A stretch of 64,000 nt of DNA, from positions 1,426,602 through 1,490,601 of the forward strand of contig FN649758.1 of assembly GCA_000310025.1 (NCBI GenBank). Reading direction: 5' to 3'. The DNA comes from Ectocarpus siliculosus (Eukaryota > Sar > Phaeophyceae > Ectocarpales > Ectocarpaceae). Position 1 is the first letter of the stretch. The number at the start of each line of letters is the position of its first letter. The notes beneath the pieces are model-generated. The model was not told the origin of the DNA, made no database searches, and saw nothing but the letters and a program-made list of their open reading frames with translations. Shown here in pieces: positions 33,767 through 45,418 of this stretch. A program made the position numbers and the translations under genes.

Positions 33767-33905
33767 ATGCCCATGGGCAAGCCTACAATGCCCGCCATGG
33801 GCTGCCCATGGCTGCCAATGGGCACCCCAACATGTGCAGCCTATCGTGGGCAGCCCACCACGGTGAGCATGTTGGGCATACCCGTGGGCCGCCCATCGTT
33901 GGCAA
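33757..33905. repeat. array of GCCCATGGGC palindromes interrupting copia
   Basis: Units include GCCCATGGGC, GCCATGGGCTGCCCATGG, GCCAATGGGC and GCCCGTGGGC-like sequence. It abuts the truncated copia frame, so the array arose in, or moved into, the retrotransposon. Confidence 0.75.
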
Positions 33906-34084
33906 AATTACAGGGCAATACGGTTTGGTCGGGATCCTTTTTTGGTTGACCAATGACAACTTTTGGTTTCGGCCACCACATAGTCCATGGACAGACTAAA
34001 GTACAAAATGTATATGCGTATGTTTCCGTGATCCCCACGACAAGCGGACTACGAGAGGGTACTTTTTGTACATATGTGAAGAAA

Positions 34085-34150
34085 AAAGAGAATGGGAACG
34101 AGGATGCTCGGGATCGAACCCCGGCCCTCGTGAAAAGAGGGCGCACGCGG
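34085..34150 (-). repeat. tRNA-like 3' segment
   Basis: The minus strand contains CCGGGGTTCGATCCCGAGC, a T-arm/box B-like sequence, next to an S-shaped stem (CCCTCTTTTCACGAGGG). No matching 5' tRNA half was found, so it is probably a SINE or tRNA fragment. Confidence 0.35.
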
Positions 34151-34152
34151 GT

Positions 34153-34380
34153 CGCCCCGGTGGTCTAGTGGTTGGTTCCTCAAACCGCTATAGTCGCAGA
34201 GGTCGTGCGTTCGAATCCCCATGGATGAAAAGTTTACAAAATTTGCGAGTGAAAGCGACAAATAGCTATGTAGAAAAGCTCGTGAGGACCAAACTTCGAC
34301 GATTTAGCACCGTTGATGAGGGAGAGGGACGGCTGGACCCTTCTCGCGATCAAAAACAAAGTCAGCACGCACCGCTGGAG
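34153..34380 (+). repeat. tRNA-derived SINE, copy 2
   Basis: GCCCCGGTGGTCTAGTGGTT holds a good box A (TGGTCTAGTGG), and GCGTTCGAATCCC is box B-like 50 bp downstream. The acceptor and T stems do not pair, so it is not a functional tRNA. The body (GAGAGGGACGGCTGGACCC) matches the copy at 3335-3575. Confidence 0.55.
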
Positions 34381-34734
34381 GAAGGTGGGGCACGAAAAAC
34401 ATAAAGAAGAAAGAAGCCCCTGGTGTTGACCCCCTCCTGTGTGACCCTGGATGGTTGGTGTTGTTGTACGATAAAACACACTGAAGGGTGTATGTAGTAG
34501 TACACGTCTCACCACGAAAAATAGGGGAACTTACGTCGCCATAATAAATATGACGAAAACACACGCACACGCGCGCGTAAAAAGCCCTTGGGGTACACGT
34601 GTAATGAACGGTGGTTTGGGGTTCCCAAGCTACTACTATTCATGCTATCTTGGAGGGATGGGATTAAAGTGTCTTGTCGCCGAACAAGACCCACATGGTC
34701 CCCGCGCCCATGTGAAGCCACCATGGTGTGTGTA

Positions 34735-35830
34735 TGTGTTTATTTTTAGCATCGACCCCGCTAACCGGCTGACCAATGAAAAATACGTCAGTCTCAGTGC
34801 GGCTTAAAACACCAAACACTTCTAAATGCCATAAACTGGGACGCCGTGAGGGGACGGCATGGGGGAGGCTAATCTATTCTCCGGATCAAAGACAGAAACG
34901 CTGCACACGTCTACGAAGGCTGCTACCTTGCACTTGAGTTCGTTTTGGAGTGCTTTCACCGTCATCCTCCTTGCGTTCAACTCCATCGTTCTCATCATCA
35001 TCCTGACAGCAACTTTTCTATATTTCTTCTCTGCCCCTGCGTATTTTGTGTCGGGGAAGGTCATCTGGCTCGAAGCTCTTGCTCTCTTCCACGCCATGAT
35101 TCCTTCCTCGACTGCTGTTTTGGTCTCTGTCTTGTCCTTCTCCCATTCCTTTTCCTCCTCCTTCATCGCTGCCAAACGAATCTCTCTCATTGCCATCCTG
35201 GTCATTTCTATCCCAACCTATTGGCCGTGGTGAAAATTGATCAACCGGTAGTCCAAGACGTTCGAAAACATCACGAGTTCGCACGGACAGAAAACGAGCC
35301 AGCTCGAAGGTAACCCGTCTCCGAATCCTGTTGGTATGAAAAACCTTCAGGCGAAGCAAGGCTGTTTCGTCGTCGAAATTCCCCTTGCAAAAGGCTTCAT
35401 ATACCAAGTGGTTGGCGATGGCTACGATAATAAGTCGATTTGTGCCTTTGCCAAGACCACCATACGTTGAAAAAGCAGCAAGGAGGGTAGATCTAGACGG
35501 GTTGAAAGTTCCCGCATAGTGATTTGCCTTACTTGCAGCTCGATCTTCGAGGGCGGACCCTGGTTTTGGACCTGCGGATGGGTTGACGCTTGTTACATCT
35601 ACAAGAATGGACTTGGTGCAGAGTTCCTCTTCTTTATCTCCTGCGTGTAATCCTGGGGGGATCACCAAATCCATCTTGTAGAGCCCTTTTCCCCTACCAG
35701 TGCCTGTGGTATGGGGAAGAGTCTTCGACAGCGATTGGCACGTGGCATTCGCGAAATTAATGTCTTCAACATCACGCGAACCATCCTGTTGTGCAGGAAG
35801 GTTGGGCACCGGTCTTCGTGTAGACCAGGG
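34735..35830 (-). pseudogene. LINE-type retroelement copy A, 3' portion
   Basis: Read on minus, an open frame (35809-35018) contains DLVIPPG, then SILVDVTSVNP and a K..HY motif, the pattern of a nuclease-like C-terminal domain in some reverse-transcriptase proteins (tentative PD-(D/E)XK-like). It continues into RTRDVFERLGLPVDQ and a Lys/Glu-rich end. The copy finishes with the shared tail (TCACGGCGTCCCAGTT, GACTGACGTATTTTTCATTGG, (AC)n). The last 450 bp match copy B. It is 5' truncated. Confidence 0.6.
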
Positions 35831-35864
35831 AGTGGGGTCGGCTCAACCGTTCCTTGCACGGTGT

Positions 35865-37893
35865 GTGTGGGCGTCTTTATTGTTAGCATCGACCGCGCTA
35901 ACCGGCTGACCAATGAAAATACGTCAGTCTTAGTGCGGTTGAAAACACAAAACACTTCTATCTGCCATGAACTGGGACCCCGTGAGGGGGAAGCATGGGG
36001 GAGGCCAAACTATCCTTCGGATCAAAGACAGAAACGGTGGCAACAGAAGAAAACTGCACGCCGTCTACGAAGGCTATTACCTTGTACTCGAGTTCGTTTA
36101 GGAGTACTTTCACCATTATCCCCTTTGTTGTCGCTACCATCATTCTGATCTTCATTTTGACAACAATCTCTTGCCAGTTCTTCCCTAGCCCTGCGTTTTT
36201 TGTTTTGGGGAAGGTCATCTGGCTCAAACCCTTTGGTCTCCCCTCCACTCCTCCATGTTTTCCTCCTCCGTCGTCGTCTTCGTCCTCCTTTCTTCCCTTT
36301 CCCTTTCCTTCGTCTCCGTCACTCCCAAAAGAATTGCCCTCAGTACTATCGTTGTCGCAGAGATCCCAACCGATTGGCTCTGGTGGAAGTTGGTCGATCA
36401 GTAGCCCATGACGTTTGAACACATCGCGAGTTCGCATCCATGCCTCAAACATCTCCCTGTACCTTCATTCTATTATATTTTTCCCAGTTCAATCATGTAC
36501 ACTTTCCTTCTTGTACAACGAACACTCCGCAACTATATGAACCCGGTCTTCGCACTCGGCTTCACATTCAAATCTGAACTTGTCGTCTTCATTGTCTACC
36601 TTCCGTAATCTTCGGCTACGTTCTCGAAGGCCAATGTCCCCGGTCCTGAATTTGACCTTCAGCTGTGTCCCTGCATCCATTGGTCCATGTAGGTACTCCA
36701 TTCATTCTTTCAACATTCCCTGCACTTCTAGACCCTCCTTATCCTTGGTTTCGTTTCTAAGATTCTGTTCTTCCCTCTCGGCAAAAGCAACATATATCTT
36801 CTCATTGAACCCTTTTAGACCCTCCGTTTCCAGCGTTTCATCTTCGTCAATTTCGAACCCCTTCCATACGTCCTCTACAACCTTGACCCACTCCGTGGGT
36901 TGTCTACCCCTCTTTTTGTTTGCCCACTTCGCCTCCCAGGCTATTCTCGGCAACCTCTCCTCTTCCATACAACACATGCGATACTGCCATGTCAGCTTCC
37001 TTGCGTATCTTCCCGATCGTATGGATCGTATCCCCTGTTCTGCCCTGACGGCTGCATTACTTGTACGCTTGGAGCATCCTAGGATGACTTTCGCTGCTTT
37101 CATCTGTGCCGCCTCGAGCTCTTTGACTACCTTCTTTTGTCCTTCCCATACTTCTCCGGCGTAATCTAGCGGCGGCACTGTTACGCTCTTCAAAACCGTC
37201 AATTTGATGCGTGTATCGAGGTGCCGGTTTGCGAGTATTGGATGCAGCTTCCTTGCTCGTGCTTCTGCCCTTTTCCGCTACCTTGGACATGTGTGCATTC
37301 CACGAGCAGTCTTTTGCGATCTCTACTCCGAAGTATGTGTACTGGTCCACTATTGCAATTTCGTCGATCCCCCACTTCCATCTATGTTATACTGGTTACT
37401 CCCTGACCTCGTTGCATACCATGACGGCACTCCTCTTAACGTTGGCAGACAATCTCCACTAATCAGCAAACTCCTTCACGGCGCCAGTAGTCCCTCAGGG
37501 GTGTCCGACATACCAACAAAGTCACCCGCAAACAGCATTCCCGACACCGAAGTTTCCGTGTCCCCTACCTCTATTCCCTTCTCGACTGCCTCTACGACTT
37601 TCAACAGATCGTTGATGAACACCTGGAACAATGTCGGGGACAGCGTGCAACCTTGTGGGACCCCCTGTTCNNNNNNNNNNNNNNNNNNNNNNNNNNNNNN
37701 NNNNNNNNNNNNNNNNNNNNNNNNNNNNNNNNNNNNNNNNNNNNNNNNNNNNNNNNNNNNNNNNNNNNNNTTTGGCTTCCCCGCCCTCTTGCTACCTTGG
37801 ATGATTCTCCCTGCCATGAATGCGTGGTCTACGCACCCCCTCTTCTTTCGGAAACCTGCCTGGCCCTCACTTATCCTACGTTCCTTGCCGGGG
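35865..37893 (-). pseudogene. non-LTR (LINE) retrotransposon copy B, truncated and frameshifted
   Basis: On minus from 37893 the sequence reads EGQAGFRKKRGCVDHAF, then the gap, then GVPQGCTLSPTLFQVFINDL and LFAGDFVG, reverse-transcriptase motifs of non-LTR elements. The catalytic pair is altered from ADD to AGD. Downstream are YTYFGVEIAKDCSWNAHMSK, a long helical region (36702-37202) and a C..C..H..C knuckle near 36560 (zf-RVT-like). It then shares its last 450 bp and (AC)n tail with copy A. Stops and frame changes around 37380-37480 and the missing 5' half make it non-functional. Its 5' break lies at a RepG insertion. Confidence 0.8.
37671..37770. other. assembly gap (100 N)
   Basis: Exactly 100 N interrupt the reverse transcriptase region of LINE copy B. 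Confidence 0.95.
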
Positions 37894-38415
37894 GGGGGGC
37901 GGTGTTGTACTCATAGTCGTGCATGCCGTAATCGTTAGACCATTGATCTCGCATCCCTACAAAGCCGGGACGGAGCACGCCGGGTTCTCACCGGACCAGG
38001 CTCTCACATCACCAAGCGCGAAACATCGTGAGGTATTCGGCGAGTCGCATAAACGGTGCGCTGCATCCTGCTAAGGGTGTTCGGCATCTTGTGCTTACTT
38101 CCTTGCGTATGACTTAATTTATTTTCTGGTTCTTTCACTTCCAGAGACAGTTGCAAACACTGTGTAACTGCCTCGAAGGCGCTTGACCAATTTTGCACAA
38201 CGTGGTGCGATCATCCTCTTTGCGCAGAGTGAGGGTAATCGACCCCGCACAATATGATCTACTCGACCACCATTATGGCTACCGCAAATAAAAAACAATA
38301 GGAAACAAAAAACCGGTAAGCTGGTTGCCGAGCTCACGAAGTGATCGGCTTGTTTTACAACATTGCTGCCAAGCGACGAAAACCCATCCCCGATGGCAAA
38401 CAACGAGAGGGGGGG
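37893..38415 (+). repeat. RepG copy 3
   Basis: A G-tract, then TACTCATAGTCGTGCATGCC, and the common body through the tail GATGGCAAACAACGAGAGGG. It sits at the 5' break of LINE copy B, within the presumed kinase intron. Confidence 0.85.
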
Positions 38416-39904
38416 AAGGGTTCTTTTTTCTGAAATAACCTCTCCCCGGGAAGGAATCGAAATAGGGGGGGAGAAAAACTCCGATTTCACGCCTCAAGCC
38501 CGAATAGTTAATGGGGCTCCGAGGATTACGTCTTCCCCCTCTCTTGGTATGCCCTCACACCACAATACGCACAGTCAGTACGCTGATTCACCCTTATCCA
38601 TCTTTCAACGTGTACAGTAACATACCAAACGTATCCAACGTACCCTATCCCTTCAGCAGGCGTTGGCAATATTTTGCCTGTTTCATATCGTAGAGCACCT
38701 CTTGCGAAAACATACATATCGTTTGCTTCTTGATGAAGATGCCCCTTTTTCGTCACCCTTCATGCCGGCTACAGAAGAACATGCTATTGCAGGCGGTGGT
38801 ATGGCACCCACACGACCACTCCGTCGTTCCCAGGCCCTCATCACCTTAGTTGCCATGTGCGGTTGATCCGTGCTCAGCAGAAGGCCTTCATAGTGCACGG
38901 TACAGAGTAGGGCGTTTTCTTTTTTTTGTTGCCCGTGAATTATTTTCCTAACGCCAGGTATCAGAGGAGGGGGACAAGCAGCCCGTGGTCATGGGGTGTG
39001 GCCTAGCTCGTACATCGGGGACTTGAGCTGGAATGAAAAATTTATTGAATGCATGTGGCACCGTGTTGAAGCATGCCGTTTCTGTTAGCGTCGCATCCCA
39101 TGATGCCTGGCTTTTGTGTTGGAGTGTAGGACAGGGCACGATGGAGCTGGACTTCGTACAATTTTAAACACGACACTCTTCTCCTCCCTTTGTTTCAGCA
39201 GCCGTGAGTATGGAATGCAGATCTTTCACTACTACTTGGGCTTGTGGTGGGGTGATGACGGCGAACAACACATATTTCTAGACGTGGCCCTCAAAGGGTT
39301 CGCTGTTCGTGTGTAAGGTTCCTTGGCTACCTGTCATCGACCCAAGGCAGAGGCATTGCGACCACTTACCAGGTAGTAGAGAGCTGCCGCATCGAGGCCC
39401 TCAAACATCCCCTAACCCTATTTTCTACTTACGCACATCATGTTTACCTCCCCGTGTCCGTCCTGTCGTCCTGTCAAATGGACGGGCGGCGATTTTACCA
39501 CCAGGTGGCCGTCGTGCCTACAGCACCGACACCGATGGCCAATCGTTCCTTCCTACCATGCCAAAGGTGGCTCAAGTAATGTTTCCCTACCCTATCTATT
39601 TTTTTTAGATTATTTTTTTTCTCCCATCATTGGACTCTGTCGTCTGCCCCTCTGGCCCCCGTCCTCCACTTCTACTAGCTAGACGACCCAACCGGGGTCA
39701 CATAGGAGGGGGGGGTTGGACCCCCTCCTGCGGTTCCTGCCTGAGATATTTTTATCGCGAGAAGGCTGCAGCAATCCCTTCCCTCGTGACTTATGAAGTC
39801 GATCTAGTTTACTAACAACGAGCTACCCTATCCTAGTGATAGAAATTCCAGGCGTTTCAGCCCACTTACTTTTCAGCCCATATAGCGGCCGTCTTCTCCT
39901 GGGA
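38416..39904. other. presumed kinase intron, no clear gene
   Basis: An exon-like frame at about 39200-39315 (REYGMQIFHYYLGLWWGDDG) follows a T-rich acceptor-like stretch but has no partner and no recognised domain. Otherwise nothing supportable was seen. Confidence 0.3.
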
Positions 39905-40440
39905 GGTGAGGGGGGTACTCATCACTGTGGATGCCGTAGTCGTTAGACGATGGACCTCGCATCCCTACAAAGCCAGGACGGAGCACACCGGGTCCTCACG
40001 GGACCAGACTCGCACATTACCAAGCGCGAAGCGCCCTGATGTATTTGGAGAGTCGCTTGGAGGGTGTGCTGCATCCTGCCAAGGGTGTTGGTTGTCTTGT
40101 GCGAACTTTCTTGCACGCGGATGACAGCTAGCTGCGAATGGGTCTCATTTATTTTTCTGGTGCTTCCACTTTCAGAGACGGAAAATAGCACTGTGCAACT
40201 GGCTCGACCGTGCTTGGCCAATTTAACACAACGTGGTGCGGTCATCCCCGTTGCGCGGAGTGAGGGCTCTCGGCCTCACACAACATGGTCAACTCGACCA
40301 CCGTCATGGTTACGGCAAAAAAAGAAAGGAAGACAAAAAAAGCGTTACGCTGGTTGTGGAGCTCACGAAGCGATCGGCGTGCTTCACAACGTCGTTGCCA
40401 AGCGAAGAAAAGACGTCAGCCGTGGGGCGGACGAAGGTAC
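39905..40440 (+). repeat. RepG copy 4 (diverged)
   Basis: It has the same block order as copies 1 and 3 but many substitutions (TACTCATCACTGTGGATGCC, TTTAACACAACGTGGTGCGG). It is an older insertion than copies 3 and 7. Confidence 0.8.
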
Positions 40441-41714
40441 AGCGAGACTTTGGGGAATAACGTCGCTGAGGATACACATGCCTCATGGTAACGACCCATG
40501 GTAACGACCCGCTCGTGCAAAGCGTTCGTTGACTCGATCACACCGCTACAGGGGTGTAGCCTGCGCCAAATGGGGGTAAGCGGGAGAGCCCTAAAACACA
40601 GGGTCAATGTATCCGCAGTGACGCCGCCGCAGATGTGTGGAAAACATGACGCTGCCGAACACGTTGGGCAGCTTTACTGTGTACGCTCGTGATCATCGCG
40701 TCGATGTGCGAGTGTGTGACCTCTCGTAACACCTTTTCAGGACGACGTTGTTGGTGGGCATGGTACACCAACGGTTGTCGAATTTAATGGGCCCGCATTA
40801 CAGTAATATTGTATAAGTAGCTCTGCGGTGGTAGAGGATGTAAGCGGGTGGCCTCCTTTTGCGGCCGTCCTCTCGATTTTCCTCGTGCACAATCACAAAT
40901 CGCTAACGCCCGCAAGAATTGAGAGAAATGGGCGGAGAGAAACCCAAGTGCATGACAACTAAATAGTCTACCCCACGGGCCTCCGTGAGATATTTAGAAG
41001 CTAGAACTATGTAGTCTGTATTTGTGTGTGTGTTTTACATACATTTCAATTGTTTCTTCCACAGGTGTTCCACGGCGCCTTCGCCCTCCCTCCCCCTCCC
41101 CACTCCCGCCCCCTCCCCCCTCCTCCTCCCACCTCTTCTACGTTTCCGTCGGCTGTGGTACACGCAAGCTCGCCCAGGGGCTACTTGGATTGTACTACCC
41201 CCGTGGTTGAGTTGTGCCCCCTTTAAATACGATTTATTTGTATGGGCTTGTTTTAATGAGCCGCGGAGCGCGAAACGCGATGTTTTTCCCCTTCATCCTC
41301 ACTCAGGAGGGAAAAAAACGCTCTAAGTATCGAGCTCTTTCAACCATCGCGCTGTAGAGCAGCCCTTCCGCAACCCCCCCCGGGAACGGCACGTCAATAA
41401 ATTATCGCCTTTATTATTTGACGAAAACGAGGTCTTTAAGATCACCGATTTATTTGCGATCTGCTGGGTTGTGAGGAGGATACTAGTTAGGGCACTCTCG
41501 TCACGCCGGTTTCGGCGCGCTCCGGCAATAGATGGTCGTGCTTTCCGGTGTCCATGGACACGTCCATAGAAATGTCAAATAATGTATATCATTGCTTTTC
41601 TCATGCTATTTCCTTCTGCCTGCCGAACTATCGAAATACCTGGTGACCTGGTTAGACTACTAGTCTACAAGTACGCCTGTAGTCTTATCGCCTGCTACGT
41701 TCGGTGCGACCCAG
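40441..41714. other. presumed kinase intron, distal part
   Basis: No gene was recognised. A single palindromic pair GTGTCCATGGACACGTCCAT at about 41550 resembles one unit of the palindromic arrays. Confidence 0.4.
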
Positions 41715-44700
41715 GGTGCACTCAACGCTTGAGCTGATGCGGGAAGCCGTGCCTACGTTCGAGAACAACGCTTTCATCCGAAAAATCCTCCTCGAGGTTA
41801 AGACGCTTTTCGAGCGCATGGATGACTTGGTGCAGCTGTGCCTGCCCCAGGAGCAGCAGCACGATGAAACGTCGTCAACACTCCGAAACGCGGCGCGTAC
41901 TGCCAAGCGGGTTTATTTCTCGGAGCAAAACCTCAAGATCCTGAAGGAGTACTCGGACAAGCTCGACAGCATCAAGCTAGACTTGAGCGTGCGAATGCAG
42001 GTGGTGGCCAAGCAGCAGGCTAACCGCATGGAGGCCTTCCTCACCCAAGACAAAGGGACTGACCCATCGTTGAAATTGATGAAACGCCTGATGAAGGGCA
42101 ACGTCGTCGATGAGGAACTTGAGGAGCTTGATGAAACGTTGGGATGCGGGTCTTTCGGTGTGGTCATGGCCGGGAGATACTACGGAAAGCCCGTTGCCAT
42201 CAAGAGGGCGTTGAGCAGCGTATTTAGCGCTGAAGACAGGGAGAGATTTAGGTGAGGGAGTCGTGGAAGGTGCACGCAATGGGCAACGCGCGCACCACGA
42301 CGTCGAAGCTTCAACATTCACACCCTGTGTTTAACACCACTATTTACGCCGAGGCTGCTGCAAGCTTGTTTAGCTATGTAGACCGTTCCTCCCAGTTGTA
42401 CTGGTGCTTGCCTGAAGGCGTCATGTGTGTATTGCAATGGTAGGTTCCAACTCAACATCTCCCGCCCGGGGTCACTCAGCAAGAAATACCATCTCGGTGA
42501 AAGTGTTCAAGTCTTCTAAGAGCTCACCACTTCCTCCCATCGGGTTGATATCTGCTAGGCTATACCAGGTAGTAGCTGCAGCAGCACGTAGGCATACAGC
42601 TAATAGCGACAGCTCGTTTCATGTGCATTTTGTTTTTGTGCGAGGCAACAGACGGGAAGCGAGCACTCACTTCGCCCAGCGCCATGATCGAATTGTCCAA
42701 GTCATCGCGTTTCGCACCGGAGGTGGCTCCCGCCCTCCCTGTTTAGTCATGGAACGCATGGACCGCACACTCTTCCACTTCCTTGGGATAAGCCCGGCTC
42801 CGCTCGACTTGTCTGGTTCCCTTCCATACATGATCGACATCTGTGAGGTGCGTGTGCGCCTACGGTACTTGACTTCTGGCTAGTATAATTTTTCTGCATG
42901 TGCAATTCAAGACGATTCATGACCAACTGCCATCGTATGAGTCGCCTTGACCACAAAACCGGCATGGAGGGGAGAGGGAGAGCTTGTCAGCATGACGCAG
43001 ATCCCGTGGCACAAGCCTTTCTGCAATATCTGCACGTTTTTCTGCGAAGCGAAAGCTCAACATCGGAAGCACAGGGGTTTCGTACAAGCATAATTTTTCC
43101 TTCGTCATCTGACGAGCACACAATATTTTCGGGGTTGTGAGAATACCCCACTCCATATGCGTGCGACTACGGCACGGCCGTGTCTGAGACACTGCGCGAC
43201 ACATGTGCTCCCTTATCAATCCACTCCTGATCTCTTTGAACAGGGGTTGAAGTACCTCCATCAAGGTGGTGTGTTGCACCGTGATATCAAAAGCCACAAC
43301 ATTCTGCTCCGCAACGGCGGGGCAAAGGTGTCCGACTTCGGACTCGCTACTCACGGCTGCTCAACTATGGGCCGGAAGACTGGAAACAACCAGTTCATCG
43401 ATGAGAAGGTGCTACAGTTTGGTAGTCCCACGAAGGTTTGGCTACGGCCCCTCGAATCCGATACGTCAAGGGTTTTTTCGTGTTCGTAGTGTACGGGTCT
43501 TATCTTGGTCGTTGCCATCGTGCGTGCGACTCTCACAGGAATGGTCCCCAAGATTTCGAGTTAACATTTCCCTTGGTCTCGATTGATTCGACACCTTCCG
43601 CTCTTTGTCGCGAGTGTCACCGCACTCCTCCACTCGGCTGTGAAGCGTTTCTCGCACCGGCCTCACGAGTTTTTTCGATTAATCTCGCTTCTGAAGAGAT
43701 GAAGACAGAGCTTCCCGAGAAGACGTATCGTATGATTTTGGAATAGTCTTGGTCGTGGAGTAGTGTAATCGAGCTCGTTTGCTTCACCACGTCCTCCGTC
43801 GTGATGCTACCAGCATAAGGCACGTTTTGATTGGGGGCCCTCGTGAAGCGGCCCCCAAACTTTCGTACTTATTTTGATTGGGGGGGAGCTCGTGAAACTG
43901 ACCCAAATTCTGCAAGGTGCATTTGCAGGGAACGTTCTTGCAGGTTGCGCCCATATCGAACCCATATCAAAACAAAGGAATAAAGGGTGTGGCCGTGTAG
44001 TGAACGGTGGGTACCCGTGTAGGCGCCCCATTGGTGAAGTACACCCAAGACATGCATACTCCTTGGTGTACCCTTGTTAGGCCGGCACGAAATTTTGGAT
44101 GGCCCCTGAAATTCTCAGCTGGGGAGAGAGCTCTTTCGATTCGGACGTGTTCAGCTTGCACGTGGTGCTGTGGGAGGTGAGCTCGCAGACATGCTAGGGT
44201 GGAGACTTGCTGGAAACTATGTCGGGTAGAGTGGTAGACAGCGACTGAGAGTATACCTCGGCCTATCATTCGCCACAGAAAGGAAGGCCGTCGGTAGGCC
44301 ATATGCGGAAGATCGATTATCGGTTTTCCAGGTCGCACAGTGCAACCAAAGTTACGAAGGCTTCTGCATGGGTGACACGTACATCCACATCAACTTTGAT
44401 GCCTTGCACGCCTTCAGATAATCGAAAATCGACAGGGGGGCACCGGCGATGCGATTGGTGACGTTCTTCGGAGGAACCGGCTCGCAAAACTTCCGATTGA
44501 AGGGGAGGGGGACGAGCGCGACCCGGCCACAATGCGCCTACACAAACTCATCCGCACGTGCGGCTTACTGGAACGGAAGGATCGACCGAAAATCGGCGAA
44601 GTCTTGGCGGAGGCGACAAGCATCTACGACTCGCTTCCTAGGTCAGGTAAGATGCGGGTCGGAGGGGGCAGTTGTTGACCCCTCGTGTGAAGAAGAAGAT

Positions 44701-45418
44701 AACGGGGAGGGAGGGAGGAAGGTTGTCGGTCCGCCGGTCACGGTGGTTCTCCCAAGGGTTGCGACCCACCAGGTGGCAACCCGAGTTGGTGGGCTGTCGA
44801 CGCGGTGTCGAATAGTGCACCCAAACCATCCGTGAACCGCCCCAATTATCGTGCAAGAAGGCCTCACGCCCATTTTCTAGGGGTTGAGAATCGTCCTAAA
44901 GCATTTTCGTGCTTGTAGGCGTGCTTGTAGGAATACCTTGTCCACAAACTGGAAAAAGGGTGCCAGCCATGTATGTACGGGAGCATCACCAAATGTTGTC
45001 GTACTCCCCGGCATAGCGCGCAGAGAATGCTTCGTTCTCTCCCGGAGTTCTGACGCTCGCCCAAGCATGTGCGATCCGCCCAAAGCGCAGGGGGAAGAGT
45101 CTCACGCACAGGAGAATACCACCCTCGCCCGTTTCTTCCCCCGTGGTTCCCGGATTAGGGGGTGCCGAGGAGCCCAGCGCGGCGACCACCTATCCTCTAC
45201 AGGGCCGTGATGAGGAAGAAGGACATCTCCGGCCATCAGAATCCAGAAGACGGGCCCAGGAGGCCGAAAATTCCGACAGTTTGAGAGCTCCTTGGGGAAG
45301 TTGGAAAGATTTTGACCCTTGCGGTGTGGGGGCCGAGAACAAACGCGAACAGGTGATTTCCACAAAGGGCACTGAACCATCATTCGTTTGCCTCTGGCGT
45401 GTTGTACAGACTATCTAG
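41715..45418 (+). CDS. TKL-type protein kinase with N-terminal helical domain
   Basis: Six exons join in phase: 41715-42251, 42652-42847, 43244-43435, 44081-44176, 44418-44646 and 45159 to a stop at 45418. About 140 residues of helical, coiled-coil-like sequence precede the kinase domain. All landmarks are present: glycine loop GCGSFG, VAIKRA (catalytic Lys), [17 protein letters not shown] (catalytic Asp), [27 protein letters not shown] and [11 protein letters not shown]. The active site is intact, so the product should phosphorylate proteins, probably on Ser/Thr. The WMAPE and VVLWE motifs place it with tyrosine-kinase-like kinases; the helical bundle recalls MLKL- or RIPK-like regulators, which is inference. 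The exon at 32142-32248 probably supplies the N-terminus. The last exon is Ser/Glu-rich and could instead splice at 45353 (GTGATT) to an unseen exon. Confidence 0.85.

Noticed and set aside
34153-34225. Functional tRNA gene
   Set aside because: Boxes A and B are present but acceptor and T stems do not pair and there is no clear anticodon loop; it fits a SINE head better.
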